Of a DNA stretch of 64,000 nt, positions 22,501-34,575 are shown in pieces. Every line of letters begins with the position of its first letter. The stretch's first letter is position 1. The position numbers were made by a program, and so were the translations under genes. Source of the DNA: Rhabdophis nuchalis (lineage: Eukaryota > Chordata > Lepidosauria > Squamata > Natricidae); the NCBI GenBank assembly GCA_039707465.1, contig CM077647.1:46960110-47024109 (forward strand), given 5' to 3'. The notes below the pieces were generated by a model. That model had not been told where the DNA came from, made no database searches, and saw nothing but the letters and a program-made list of their open reading frames with translations.

Positions 22501-23889
22501 TAGTAGAGCATCTCACTAGAAAGAAGAATCTATTCCTGTTCATTAGGAAGGAAAATGAAGGGGATGGAAAGGGAGGGAATGAAGTGGGAGGATGGCTTAT
22601 ATAAAGAATAACGGTGGGGGGTTAACTCTTCCTGTTTGCACTATCACTACCCGTGTTTTTAGTTAATTGATGTCTTTAGGGACCTTGGAGAGCATGCACA
22701 AATTGTCTCTACCTACAGTACCAGATTTCACACAAAATATAAGCCTGCTTGTTCACTTTCAGGAGAAGAGAACCACTGAAATTGGGTGAAAATAAATAAA
22801 CAACACATTGTGAAGTGCATAAACATAAACTGAAACTGAATTTATCTTAAATATTTAACATCGAGCTAAAACCTATAGAACTTATGAAAATTCAGGCTTT
22901 GCTTAACTATGGCTTATTAGATATAATACAATTTCTTGCACTTACCCAATGCATTAAGCCACGATTGCAAACAAGTTCATAAAACATGCTTGGTCAAAAA
23001 GCACACCTAATTAAGGTTTAGTGCAGTACAGAAACCATGTGGTAGATTTGTAGTTACTGTGGCATCTGTACAACATTTCCAAAGGTATAAATTTTATTTG
23101 GTTTTAGGAAAAATACAAATCAATTAGTTGTCAGAAGAGCTAATCAAACAGAAACAAATCTGAGTCTATTTGAGTCACTTCAGTTTCTGAAGCGAATTTA
23201 ATTATGGAATTCTGAAAGTGTATGAAGAAAAATTATCATAAATATAAAATATGTATAAAAGAATGGACTGAGCTTAAGAATATGAAGAGTTCAAATGAAC
23301 TCCATAAACAATCACATCTTTTTTTTTTAGAATTGCATTGTTGTGATGGGGAACCATCCATTGAAGCTAACTTGCCCTGGAAAGAGACAAAGCTGAATGG
23401 AATTAATGTGGAATAAATTAATTTCCATGTAGTTTTTATCCTGTCTCTGTTTAACTCTTTGTCCTGGCTTTGGTCACTGTTTAGAGTTCAGTCCTTGGTG
23501 TTCTGCCTAAAGATGAATCTGATCCTAATCCTGAAAAATTGCAAGAGTATATTTGCAAGAGTATATTTGGGGTTTTATAAATTACTGCACTTTCACATAA
23601 CACAGGCACTTCTGAAAATCAACAATTCAATCCTAAATTCTTAACTATTGTGTAATATGTTTTATCAGGCAATGCTGGAGCAAATGAAGTCATTGGCAGA
23701 AAGTATGGAAGCTGGCAGCCTATGTAAATGAAGCCATATGCCTGATTGGAAAACTAAAGAAATAGAAAAGAAATTTCATTAGTTCTGTAAATGCGCAGAT
23801 TTCCCATAAACCTAATTTACACTCACACTGACAGAAGGCAGTGAACTTTAAAAGGTCAGTGTGGATTTATAAATTGCTGCATTAAAAAA

Positions 23890-24395
23890 TGACTCAGGAT
23901 ACGTAAGACGTGGAGACTCTGGAAAGAGTGCAGAGAAGAGCAACCAAGATGATTAGGGAACTGGAGACTAAAACATATGAAGAACGGCTGCAGGAGCTGG
24001 GTATGTCTAGTTTGATGAAGAGTAGGACCAGGGGAGACATGATAGCAGTGTTCCGATATCTCAGAGGGTGCCACAAAGAAGAGGGAGTCAAACTATTCTC
24101 CAAGGCACCTGGGGGCAGGACAAGAAGCAATGGGTGGAAACTAATCAAGGAGAGAAGCAACTTAGAACTAAGGAGAAATTTCCTGACAGTAAGAACAATT
24201 AACCTCTGGAACAGCTTGCCTCTAGAAGTTGTGAATGCCCCAACCCTGGAAGTCTTTAAAAAGATGTTAGATAGCCATTTGTCTGAAATGGTATAAGGTT
24301 CCTGCCCACGCAGGGAGTTGGACTAGAAGACCTACAAGGTCCCTTCCAACTCTGCTATTGTATTGTATTGTATTGTATTGTATTGTATTGTATAT
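23890..24395 (+). mobile_element. CR1 LINE 3' end with (TATTG)n tail
   Basis: Ends with the CR1 3' sequence ggagttggactagaagacct…ggtcccttccaactctg, followed by a (TATTG)n microsatellite tail (about 24356-24392). 5'-truncated inside ORF2. The same family is present in antisense at 37740 and 57040. Confidence 0.92.
23910..24296 (+). pseudogene. CR1 ORF2 C-terminal remnant (128 aa)
   Basis: Open frame with METLERVQRRATKMI, RTRGDMIAVFRYL and RTINLWNSLPLEVV, the C-terminal part of the CR1 ORF2 protein after the RT domain. The frame is intact to the natural stop at 24294-24296, but the endonuclease and RT are missing, so it is a dead 5'-truncated copy. Confidence 0.9.
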
Positions 24396-25203
24396 CTAAA
24401 TCAATCTAATTTTTGCCCATGTAGAAGAAAATAAATCCTGTTGTCTCCTAAAATATTTATATTCCTTTTTTGCATGTATAATTCCATGTAATCATAAGAA
24501 AGAGTTAAATCATTTGGTCTTTTCTTTGTCTCAAATAAGCTTTTATATGATTGGGATATGTTATTGGCTAACAGGTAAATAAAACTTTCAATGAATTCAC
24601 TTGCAAAAGTCACTTAGAATGATTACAACCTACAACTACTGGTTACAAAGTCTTTGTCTGTATCCCGACAGCGTAAGTTGATAATTTAGACCTCAGAGGT
24701 GACTTCTTTGAAGAACTTAATAAAAACAAATTCTTTCTAGAGAAAAACCAGACAAATATTTTAAAACGTCTCTAAAAGCTCTCTTAGTAAATACATTTCT
24801 AAAAGAACATTCAGAAGTTTGCTGGGAGAACTTTTCCCTGCACCCTGGCATTGTTTGCTCATCCCTTCCATCCCTTCTGTCATTGTGAGACAAACTAGCA
24901 TGATGTTAAGGGAAACCCCTAGTCTAGATCTAATTTTATGTCTCACTTAGTACTCAATTTCATTTGGATTGAAGTGGATAAAAATGTATTTATTAGACTT
25001 ACATTGCTGCCAAACTGGAAAAGTTCAAACAGATTACATTTATTGTTTGCAAACAAAATGCAAAAAATATATGAATCACTCAGAAAGTAGAAAATTGATG
25101 TTTTAAGTCATACAGGCAAAAAACACTGATCTAGAGCTTTAAAATACTCCTAAATCCCCAGACAAAAAACTCCCAGACAGCCTGAGTGTTTAGGATCACA
25201 TTA
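24396..25203. other. Unassigned AT-rich DNA
   Basis: No gene or named repeat seen. Confidence 0.5.
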
Positions 25204-25211
25204 CCTTAAGA

Positions 25212-25329
25212 TAAAGTTTCTCAAGCTTGGCAGGTTTCAGGCATGTGGATTTAAATTCCCAGAATTCCCCAGCCACCAGCCACTGTTGAACTCCACATAT
25301 CTGAATCTTGCCAAGGTTGAGAAACACTG
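25212..25329. mobile_element. Small hAT-type MITE (118 bp) with 8-bp TSD
   Basis: The right end in reverse reads CAGTGTTTCTCAACCTTGGCAAG and the left end (taa)AGTTTCTCAAGCTTGGCAGG, forming inverted repeats that extend to atgtgga. CCTTAAGA flanks both sides (25204-25211 and 25330-25337). The core has aattcccagaattccccagcc, also seen at 53466-53523. Confidence 0.85.
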
Positions 25330-25689
25330 CCTTAAGACATCACTGGAGCATGCCTGCAGTCATCAGAACTGAAAGAAGAATTAATGCAGCCCAAGCTAGA
25401 ACAAAGTTATCAGTTATCAATTATCTGAAGGAATGAATAGACTTCCAGACATTTTAGTAATTTCTGATCTAATTTCCTGGATCAATGAATGAATTCTCTT
25501 TAATTATTTTTAATGTACTTTTTCCCCAAATATATGCTTCAAAATTCAGTTTTTCCAAATGTGATGATGGAATTCTTCACTAAAAAAAGAAATACCAATC
25601 AATGTGTATATTGAGCTAAAGAATGCAAAGGAATCTAAACGTACTGAAACAGAAATGCATTATATTTGGGGGAAATGACTGTTAAAATA

Positions 25690-25870
25690 TTTGCAGATAT
25701 TCTGGCTTACAGTCATTCGCTTAGTGACTGTATGAAGTTATAACAGCACTAAAAATGTGACATGATCAGTCCTCATAGTTAAAACTATTGCAGTGTCCCC
25801 TAGGACACATTATCAAAATCTGGACTCTTGGCAATGTCCCAGGGTCAAGTGTTCTCCATTTGCAATTTCA
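25690..25870. repeat. Fragment of a squamate interspersed repeat
   Basis: ttcgcttagtgactgt…gttataacagcac…gcagtgtcccctaggacac resembles a repeat recognisable by variants of 'ttacgaccgttgcagcatccc'. Family name unknown; call from memory of the pattern. A related piece (gaccacaactgagcccaaaattt…aagcaagac) lies at 46915-46970. Confidence 0.45.
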
Positions 25871-26690
25871 TTATTGGAGAACAATCACATTTATTAATAA
25901 CAATAGGATAAATAATTTCTTAAAGATCAAATCAATTATTGTCTGCTACTGTGTTCATTTCACTAAGGTATGCTTTCTCAATCATTTTAGATACAGAAAG
26001 GTGTTTGCAAATACCCTTAAATCTTTAGATAGCTCTGATGAATTGTAGTTGTAGACGAACAGTATAGACCTTGACCTGAACATCTGTGGTGAATAGAACT
26101 TGTTCCCAGAGGAGCACTTTGAACTGACAATTTCAATTTTGAGATGCTTGTTTTGTGGAGTTGTGACCACAGTGATGCTAAACACAGGCAAGACAGTGCT
26201 GTTTTCAAAGTCCTGACCCTGACAAAAATAATTAGAGTTATTTTGAAATAGATTACATGGTTAAAAGAAATAATACATGAAATGAATATATGATAATGAG
26301 CGCTAAGGTAAAAGAAAAAAAGATAAATACTCAAAGTTTTGGAGATTGGTATAGATTAGCTTGAATTCAAATAGGATGAAAAAGTCCATAATGCTCCTTT
26401 GATGCTTGTGGCAACTGAGCAATGGTAGAAACCATATCACTTTATCTATCCATCAGTACTTTCTAAAGAGTGCAAAATAAGATTTGCCAAGCCCAAAAAC
26501 TACTGTAAAAGTAAAATACAAATGTGACATGAAGAGGAACCTGAAGTCTAGTTCATCTAAAAGCAGGTTAAACTGCCACAGAAATATCTCAATTTTTTTT
26601 TGTAGAATGTGATTAATTTGTAAATCTAAGTAGAGATGCCCATATTGTTAGTCATTTGCAGTTGTAATTTTGAGAAAATAATATGAGTAC
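25871..26690. other. Unassigned DNA
   Basis: No gene-like frame and no named repeat. Confidence 0.5.
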
Positions 26691-26840
26691 TCTCACATTT
26701 AGTAATTATTGTTCAGTCACAAAGTCATGTTCCGTTCTTTGTGTCCCCATGGACAAGGCATACCAGGGTACTCCATCTTCCATTGTTTCCTGTTATTCAC
26801 CCAAATGCATGCTTATTGCCTTGATGACACTATCTAACTA

Positions 26841-27340
26841 CAGTGGTACCTCGGTTCACGAACGCCTCTGTTCACGACCAATTCGGTTTACGACCAAAAA
26901 TTTTCCAAAAAATGTGCTCCAGTTCACGAACACCGTTTCGGTTCACGAACGGAAAAGTTCGTAAAAATATGCTCCGCTTCATGAACTCCGCCTCGCTTCA
27001 CGAACTCCGCCTCGCTTCACGAACTCCGCCCTCGCTTCACGAACAGAAAAGTTCGTAAAAATGCTCGGATTCACGAACCGGAGCCGCGGACGACCAAAAA
27101 ACAAGGTCAGAACGGATTAACCGGATTTACATTGAACCCTATGGGAAACTGTGTCTCTGTTCACGACCAATTCGGTTCGCGAACAGAGTCAGTTCAAGAA
27201 TCACGACCAAAAAACAAGGTCAGAACGAATTAACCGGATTTACATTGAACCCTATGGGAAATTGTGCCTCGCTTCACGACCAATTCGGATCGCGAACAGA
27301 GTCAGTTCACGAATTAAGTTCGTGAACCGAGGTACCACTG
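26841..27340. mobile_element. Tc1/mariner-type MITE (500 bp) with TA duplication
   Basis: Starts CAGTGGTACCTCGGTTCACGAAC and ends with its complement GTTCGTGAACCGAGGTACCACTG, flanked by TA on both sides (26839-26840 and 27341-27342). No transposase. The interior has inverted and direct copies of ttcacgaac-type words: a block around 27092-27155 (aaggtcagaacggattaacc…gaaccctatgggaaa) is repeated at 27205-27272. Confidence 0.93.
26982..27043 (+). repeat. ~19-bp tandem repeat inside the mariner MITE
   Basis: About three copies of cgaactccgcctcgcttca, one with an extra C. Confidence 0.85.
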
Positions 27341-27688
27341 TACTTCATTCTATGCCACCCTCTTCTCCTTTTGTCTTCAATCTTTCCCAACATCAGGGTC
27401 TTTTCCAATGTGTCCTCTCTTCTCATTAGATGGCCAAGATATTTGAGCTTCAGTGTCATTATCTGTCCTTCCAAAGGACAGTCAGAGTTTATTTCCTCTA
27501 GGATTGATGATTGATTTGATCTACTTGCAGTCCAAGAGACTCACAAGGATCTCTTTCAGCACCACAATTTTGAAAGCATCCATTCTTCAGTACTCAGCCT
27601 TCTTCATTGTCCGATTTTCATAGTCAAACATTATCACTGGGAAAATCATAGCTTTGACTATAGAGACCTATGTTGGCAAGTTGATTTT

Positions 27689-28124
27689 ATTTATGTATTT
27701 TTATTTTATTTAGTTTGTCAAACATGTACAAGATAACAGTGTAAGTATAAACATGAACGAAGGAAATGAGTACAAATAAACGGGGGAAAGAATAGTAGGT
27801 ATGCTGGCGCGCTTATGTACGCCCCCTTACAGACCTCTTAGGAATGGTGTGAGGTCTACAGTAGAAAGTTTAAGGTCAAAGCTATGGGGATTAGAGGAAG
27901 TAACAATGGAATCAGGTAGAGCATTCCAGTCATTGACCACTCTATTGTGTATTTTCTGCTATCGAGTTTGGAGCGGTTTACCTTGAGTTTGTATTGTTTG
28001 CCCATTTATTATTGAGGCTGTAGCTGAAGTAGGATGTTGTAGCAGACAATTTTGTGTACTGTGCTTAGGTCCGACCATAAGTGGCAAAGTTCCAGGCTCA
28101 AAATTTGAAGCCTAGTGGCATAAG
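27689..28124 (-). mobile_element. LINE 3' end (Jockey superfamily, unclassified) inside BovB
   Basis: On the minus strand the coding end reads VVNDWNALPDSIV…SFDLKLSTVDLTPFLRGL, a LINE C-terminus. It is followed by a 3' UTR and an A-rich (ATAAAATAAAA) tail at about 27689-27712. BovB sequence breaks before it and resumes after it (tgtttctgctttttaatg). Confidence 0.65.
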
Positions 28125-28690
28125 CGTGTTTCTGCTTTTTAATGTATTATCTAGCTTTGCCATAACTTCCATTCCAAACAGCAGTGTCTTTTAATTTCAT
28201 GACTGCAATCCCCATCTGCAGATCTTGGAGGCTGAGAAAATAAAATCTGTCCCTGCTTCCATTTGTTTCCATTCTATTTTCCAGGAAGTGATGGGACTGG
28301 ATGACATGATCTTAGGTTATCTAATGTTGAGTTTTAAGGCAACTTTTGTACTTTCCTTTCACTCTCATGAAAAGCGACTTTAGTTCTTCACTTTCTGCAA
28401 TTAAAATACTACAATTTGCATATCTGAGGCTGTTGATATTTGTCCTGGCAATCTTAATTCTAGGTTTTGACTCAACCAGTCCAGCATTTAACATGATGTA
28501 CTCTGCTTATAAGTTAAATAAGCAGGGTGATAATATACAACCTTGTACTTCCTTCCATATTTTGAGCCAATTAGTTTTTCCATATCTAAGTCTAATTATT
28601 GCTTCTTGATCTACATACAGGTTTTCCAGAGACAGGTAAGATAGTCTGACATCTAATTCATCTATAGATATATTATTATAGAAAGATCTC

Positions 28691-31100
28691 AAATATGTTT
28701 GTAGCTTATGTACATTTGGTAAACATACAATAAATAATCAAGGTTTAAAATCAATACTGCTTACTAAAATTTCTGCTTAAGCAAGATGTTTTATAGCATG
28801 TAAGTTTATTTCTCAGTTTGCTCTTTTTTCTAAGTAGGTTATCACTGCTCAATAATTGGTATACCACTGGATTATAGCTTTTTATAATTTTTATTTTCCA
28901 AGAATATTCCAGGATACATACAGAGTCAGAATCATTTTTTCCAAGTGAAACTTATGCTTGATATTGGCATCTTGCCTTGCAAGATGCTAGCTCCCCCATC
29001 TATTTGTTTTATTAAAGCAATACTAACAATCAATAATAATAATGTTATTATTGCACTGAGCCTGGGAAAGGCTGGCAAAATTCTCCAGGTGTTAGGTTGG
29101 AGACTTGGCTTTTTATGAATTTATAATAGCAGAAATTGGACAAAATCTGCATTTAGTTGCATCACATAATAATTCTAAGAAGGGAAGCACATGTGTGCAT
29201 CTCTGAAATGCAAGATATGTGGAAGAAATTTCTCTATTGAATTAGAGAATAGGGTTAGTTTAGACCTATACTCAAATAAAAAGTACTGTAAGTCTTCTTC
29301 ATTAAAGCATCTGCTGCTGTTTTGAAGCTTGGCATTTTACAATAATGTAAAGGTCTCCAATATGTTAAACTAGATGGAGCAGTGGGCAAAATGGATCCCC
29401 CTCCCAAGTCGGCAATATGCCTCTTAGTTTTATGAGCACTGCATTTTTATATCCAACGGCTTTGAATAAAAATGAAGGAGAACAATATCTTCTTGTAGTT
29501 AATAGCTCTCATTTTTACCTAGTGTTGCCACTGTGTGAAGTTATACAATGTTCTTTTCCACGATTAAGAACAACGCCAAATGACATCTTGCTTTCCATAT
29601 TGGTTCAGATTTATGCTAGCTGTAGCCCTCTACTGTATCATGGTGTTGTCACTGTATTGCTATACCATAATTTGTTTAAACACTTCTCTGTTTCTATATT
29701 GTAGCCGAAGCTGTAAAGGGTCAGTGATCCTCTGCACCACCACTTCCATTTCCTTGTTATAAAAATTGACCTGGTTGCTGTTGTTTGAAAGGGCTCAGGC
29801 CATTTTCATTCAGCTTCAAGACTGTTGAGCACTAATCACAGTATAGAACGTTGAAGCAATGGTAACTGTGTATTCTTCTTGGAATCTGGTTGGAATTTTA
29901 CAGCACAGCTGGAAGCATACTTTTTTCGCTTTCAAAGGTACATTATGTATTTCAGGGAATCTTTTCTTCTGCCCATTAAATCATTTAAACATATTAAAAG
30001 GCAACATACTGCAAGGATATTTGCCAAGTCTCTTTTTCCATGCGGGTGACTGGATATCTGCTTCTGTTTAAATTCTGACTCATGGTGTTAGTGATGGGGA
30101 CAATAGTTGCTTACCACAGCTTGAACATTTCTGGAAAGAAAATAGAAAACTGAAGTAAGATGCATGTGTGTTGCTTTTATTCGGCAACAAATAATATTAC
30201 ACCATAAATCTGGTTTTCTAAATCTTCCATTTCTAGAACATGGTTGCAGAGCAAATCAATCATTCCTGACAATTGGCCAAAGAACAATTTTGTAAAATTA
30301 TACTAGTATTTTTGCACTATTAATGTAAGATTCAACAAAGATCTGATGGGAATCTGGTGGGAATTTAAGAGAAAAAGCTTCTTGGTTTCTATGTCCAAAT
30401 TTACCCTTTTTGCACCATAGTGTTAACTCATATCAAGTTAGCAATCTACTGTTTTCTTGGAACGATTCATAAATATTAATATCAAGTAATATATTTCCAT
30501 CTTACATATGGGCCAGAGGTTTCGAATTTTCTTCTTTTATTTGATAGCATTAACTTTGCCTTTCACCTGAATTTGTAGAAAGGACTTGCTTCAAAACAGG
30601 AAGACATAAACCTGTTAGAAAGTACTTATGAAGATATTTTGAAGTTCTATTGTGAAGTAGATATTCTAAATACAATTAAACATGGTATTATTAGTCAGTC
30701 TCTGTATTTTGTGTGTGACAGAGAATTCATAAAATAGTTTAATGGATAATTTCTCTAGTCAGTTTTTACGTTGCCCGTGATGAAAATACAATATTGATAT
30801 ATTTTAGTTACACCTTTTATTGTTTGCCAGTTCTTGTGCTTTTTGCCTCCCAATAGCTCTAAAAACATAAAACGAATAAGAATGTGAGAATGATAAGCCT
30901 ATATCTTTGTAAAGTCATCTGAATGTACCATATGAGCACTATTTTAATGTATGAGCTCAATAATGCAATAGTAATAATGGGACTTGGGGCTGAAAGAATA
31001 GGAAGATAATCCATGATCATTCTTTAGTTTTTTTCTTTCAAGGATCTAGAAAGAGTTTTAAACATTTTCTTTTGATTCATCGTAATACAGTTATGTATTA
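28691..31100. other. Unassigned AT-rich DNA
   Basis: Short frames only. A small aataataat run lies near 29030-29050. No gene or named repeat recognised. Confidence 0.5.
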
Positions 31101-31104
31101 TGTA

Positions 31105-31550
31105 TTATACAGTTATATGCGAGACCGCCTCCTGCCCCATACATCCCTTAGACCGATACGCTCCCACAGAGAGGGCCTTCTCAAGGTGCCATCGGCCGGA
31201 CAATGCCGACTGGCGACACCCAGGGGAAGAGCCTTCTCTGTGGCGGGGCCAGCCCTCTGGAATGACCTACCCCCTGAATTACGTACCATCACCGACCTCC
31301 GCCTCTTCCGCCAATGTCTTAAGACATATTTGTTTCAACAAGCCGGCCTAGCCTAACCTCCCATGGGGACTTTTAGGTAGTTTTAAATTGGGTTTTTAAA
31401 TTTTGGTTTTAGCGCAGGATAGGTTTATTTAATAGTTTTTTTAAATTATATTTATTGTATTTTGTATGTTTTTAAATTTCCTGTGCGCCGCCCTGGGTCC
31501 TTTGTGGAGAAGGGCGGGATATAAATTTAAATAAATAAATAAATAATACA
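31105..31550 (+). mobile_element. L2 LINE copy F, 3' end only
   Basis: Begins in the ORF2 C-terminus (RDRLLPHTSLRPIRSHREGL, LATPRGRAFSVAGPALWNDL) and stays open to the stop at about 31356. The 3' UTR (cgccgccctgggtcc, ggcgggatataaattt) and an (AAAT)n tail (31530-31548) follow. Same subfamily as copies C and G. Confidence 0.92.
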
Positions 31551-31555
31551 GCCCT

Positions 31556-31890
31556 ACACATAGGAAATTTTTATGTACCATCAAATTGTTTTTAACTCAT
31601 AGTAGCTACACAGATAGATCATGATGGACTATCCCACCCTGGCCTTTCAGTCTTCCAATGGCACACTCATCACCATTGTAACTAAATCCATCATGCTGCT
31701 GATTGTTCTCTTTCATTTTCCCCAGGATTAAAATCTTTTCCAGAGAGTTGCGTCTTTACATAAAGTGAAGTCGGATAATTTGAACCAGGTTATTTGTGCC
31801 TTGCATGAGAACTTTAATTTGATTTTTCAATGATCCATCTGCTTGTTTTCTTGCATGCCTATGGTACTCTCAGGAGTCCTGTAGGACAGT
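31556..31890 (-). mobile_element. RTE-type (BovB-related) LINE fragment, antisense
   Basis: accatcaaattgtttttaactcatagtagct…ccccaggattaaaatcttttccagagagttg follows the antisense 3'-region order of RTE LINEs (compare 26700 and 56165) but is more diverged. No frame. Confidence 0.55.
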
Positions 31891-31894
31891 GAGA

Positions 31895-32085
31895 AAGTAA
31901 CAAGCAGTAGAGAGAAAGCAGAGCTGCTTAAGTCATTCTTTGCATCAGTCTTCACACAAAAAGAAACTATCCCCAACTTACCAAAAATATAACTTTAAAA
32001 GACAGACTAGAAATAAAAATTAAAATAAGCAAGAAAATGGTAAGAGAACACCTGTCTGACCTTAATTAATATAAAGGACCTAGCA
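31895..32085 (+). mobile_element. CR1 LINE internal fragment (ORF2, sense)
   Basis: Reads AELLKSFFASVFTQKE and then DRLEIKIKISKKMVREHLSDL, the stretch between endonuclease and RT in CR1 ORF2. Short and 3'-truncated, with one frameshift between the two pieces. Confidence 0.6.
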
Positions 32086-32086
32086 A

Positions 32087-32202
32087 TGTTAAGGTAACGT
32101 CGGAAGATAAAAACTGTTCCAAGTAGGGTGTCTTTTTGTAGAGTCAGAATGTTCAAGTCTGATTAATTTAGAATTTCTAAATAGCGATGTAGCCCATTTT
32201 GA

Positions 32203-32213
<11 letters not shown>
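32087..32213 (-). mobile_element. R4/Dong 3' fragment (copy 4)
   Basis: ttaaggtaacgtcggaagataaaaactgttccaagtagggtg…gtagagtcagaatgttcaagtc matches the 3' part of R4/Dong copies 1 to 3. It abuts the (ATT)n at 32214. Confidence 0.75.

Positions 32214-32277
<64 letters not shown>
32214..32277 (+). repeat. (ATT)n between two R4/Dong pieces
   Basis: About 21 units of ATT (TAA on the other strand), directly between the end of the 32087-32213 fragment and the 3' end of copy 2. Confidence 0.95.
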
Positions 32278-34575
32278 GTTAATCTTTGGTGAGATTCACA
32301 GCCTTTGGGGCTGGTTGGTAGCTCAACAGCTCAAGTCCTAACCAAAGACCTAGGAACTGTCAAGGTAATATCGGAGGATATAAGCTGTTCCAAGCAGGGT
32401 GACCCTTTGTAGAGTCAGAATGCTCACATCTGGCAAACCCAGAACCTCCACATAGCGAGGCAGTCCCCTAGGTATTGCTCCAAGGGTTCCAATCACTATC
32501 AGGACAATACACGACTTTCTCTTCCACAGTCGCTCAACTTCAATTTGCAAGTCCTGGTATTTTGTGATTTTTTTCCTGCTGCTTATTTTCAGTTCGTGCA
32601 TCACCAGGTATTGCAATGTCAACGAACCATACTTTTCTCTTTTCAATTATTGTTATATCAGGCATGTTGTAGGACAATGCCTGTAAGTCTGAAATCTGAA
32701 GTCCCACAAGATCTTGATTTTCTTATTCTCTAAAACTTTCTCAACCTGATGTTTCCAGTGATTTTTGCTGTACTCAAATCCAAACTTCTGGCACAATTTC
32801 CAGTGATTAGCAACACGGTCATGGTGTTGTAGTTTGTGAAATTTTGCTGCACCCACTGATCAGGTGATCGACTATCTCATCTTTCTCATTACAAAGGTGA
32901 CATTTGCTGTTGGTGGTAACATGTTGAATTTTTGCCTTCATGCAGTTTATGGCTAAGGCTTGTTCTTGAGCTGCCAAAATAAAGCCTTCTGTTTCTTTTT
33001 TCAGTACTCCCGATCTTAACCAGTTCCAAATTAGTTTTTGGTCAGCTTTGCCTTCAATACTTTTCAAGTATTGGCTATGCACAGCTTTGCTTTTCCAATT
33101 TTCAGCTCGTTTCTCAATTACTTCTTTCTTATATTCAGCTTTTGACTTAGTTGTATTTAAAAGACCTACTTTATTTACTTCCTTTATCGTTGGTTCTTCA
33201 CTTTTCTGGATGTAATAATTCAAGCTGTGTCTTTCTTCTTCCACAGTCTGCTTTATTTGTAGGAGTCCTTGACCACCTTCTGCTCTTGGTAGATATAATC
33301 GGTTAACATCACTTTTAGGTATGCAAAGCATGATTCATTGTCATAAGCTTCCTTGTTTTTCTGTCCAAATTGTCCAACTCCATCTGAGTCCAGTCAATTA
33401 TTCCTGCAGAGTATCGAATCATAGGTATAGCCCAGGTATTTATGGCTTTTATGATGTTTCCTCCATTCAATTTGGACTTTAATATCTTGCGGATTCATCA
33501 AATGTACTTAGATGAAGTTAATTCCTTGACTTTATTATGCATTAAGTCAGAGGTCTCTAAAATCCCCAAGTACTTGTAGCCTTCTTCTGGTTTTACTGCC
33601 TTTATCATTTCTTCATTCTCAAGTTCTATTCCATCATCTTCTATGACCTTGCCTGCTTTGGTTGCCATTGTTGCACATTTGTCAATTCCAAATTGCATAC
33701 CAATGTCTTGGCTAAATTCTTATGTGCTTTCAATTAATAAATTCAGTTGAGCTTTTGTTTTACCAAACAGCTTCAAATCATCCATGTATATCAAGTACGA
33801 AATTTTCAGTCCTTTCTTTGCAAGTTCGTATCCACAGTTCATCTTCTTCAAAATGATTGTTAGTGGTAGCACTGAGAGTATAAAAAGAAGGGGTGAAAGG
33901 GAATCACCCTGGAAAATGCCTTGTTTAATTTCCACTTCACCCAGTTCTTCTTCATTAGCCATAAGTTTTGTTTTCCAGAGATTCAATGAAGTTTCCATGA
34001 ATTTTTGTATGTTGCTGCTGATGCCAAAGATTTCCAGGCATTTCTTGATCCAGCTATGGGGAACTGAATCAAATGCTTTCTTATAGTCTATCCAAGCCAT
34101 GAACAGATTGGTTCGTGTTTTCTTTGAATTCTTTAGGATTATCTTGTCAATTAGCAGTTGGTCCTTTGTTCCTCTTGAACTTTTGCAGCATCCTTTCTGT
34201 TCCATAGAAAGCAAGTTATTTCTTTCCAAGTATCCATAAACTTGGTTTGCAATCATACCAGTAAGGAGCTTGTATGTTGTTGGCAAACAGGTGATTGGCC
34301 TATTTCCAAGGTTCTTTCCTTTTTCTTTATCTTTTTTGATCAAAAATGTCCTTCCAGTTGTCATCCATTCATCATTTTCAGGTGTTTTTAAGATCTGGTT
34401 CATTTGGGCTGCCAATCTTTTGTGCACAGTTGTGAGTGCCTTTAACCAGAAGCCATGTAACTCATCTGGTCCAGGTGCACTCCAGTTCTTCAATTTTCTT
34501 GACTGCCTTTGCACCATTTCTTTTGTTATTTTCATATCTTCCATTTTATGCACTTTAATAGAATCCTCAATCTGT
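32278..34575 (-). mobile_element. R4/Dong LINE copy 2 (longest, ~2.3 kb)
   Basis: The minus-strand 3' end abuts (ATT)n at 32277; the 5' end is truncated at about 34575 against tgttattattattta. Flanking TAA/TTA repeats on both sides match the known insertion preference of Dong elements. Confidence 0.88.
32350..34553 (-). pseudogene. R4/Dong ORF: RT + zinc motif + restriction-like endonuclease, broken
   Basis: The minus-strand piece 34553-33720 holds most of RT: NWSAPGPDELHGFW, NRPITCLPTTYKLLTG, AWIDYKKAFDSVPHSWI (motif A), IFQGDSLSPLLFIL (motif B) and YMDD (33777-33788, motif C). 33698-33498 continues with FGIDKCATM. 33331-32819 has the CHLCNEKDEIVDHLISGC zinc-type motif (CHLC at 32891-32902). 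32646-32350 ends LGAIPRGLPRYVEVLG with the PD-(D/E)xK endonuclease remnant upstream. At least three frameshifts and small deletions separate the pieces. A single ORF with this C-terminal nuclease, and no APE domain, is the R4-clade plan. Confidence 0.85.

Larger units (their letters stand above)
18055..23885. other. Unassigned AT-rich non-coding DNA
   Basis: 5.8 kb with no gene-like frame; the longest frames are about 110 codons with no recognisable domain and AT-driven composition. Two stretches (20480-20800 and 22200-22500) look more complex and less decayed and are listed separately as candidate conserved non-coding DNA. G-run at 21320-21331. Confidence 0.5.
26700..28690 (-). mobile_element. 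BovB (RTE clade) LINE, antisense, interrupted twice
   Basis: The plus strand reads the antisense of BovB: ttgttcagtcacaaagtcatgttcc…ccccatggacaa, then ctttcccaacatcagggtctttt, and further gaagtgatgggactggatgac…atgatgtactctgcttataagttaaataagcagggtgataatatacaacc. It is interrupted by a mariner MITE (26841-27340) and by another LINE 3' end (27689-28124). Re-joining the flanks gives a continuous BovB order. No usable frame remains. Confidence 0.88.
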
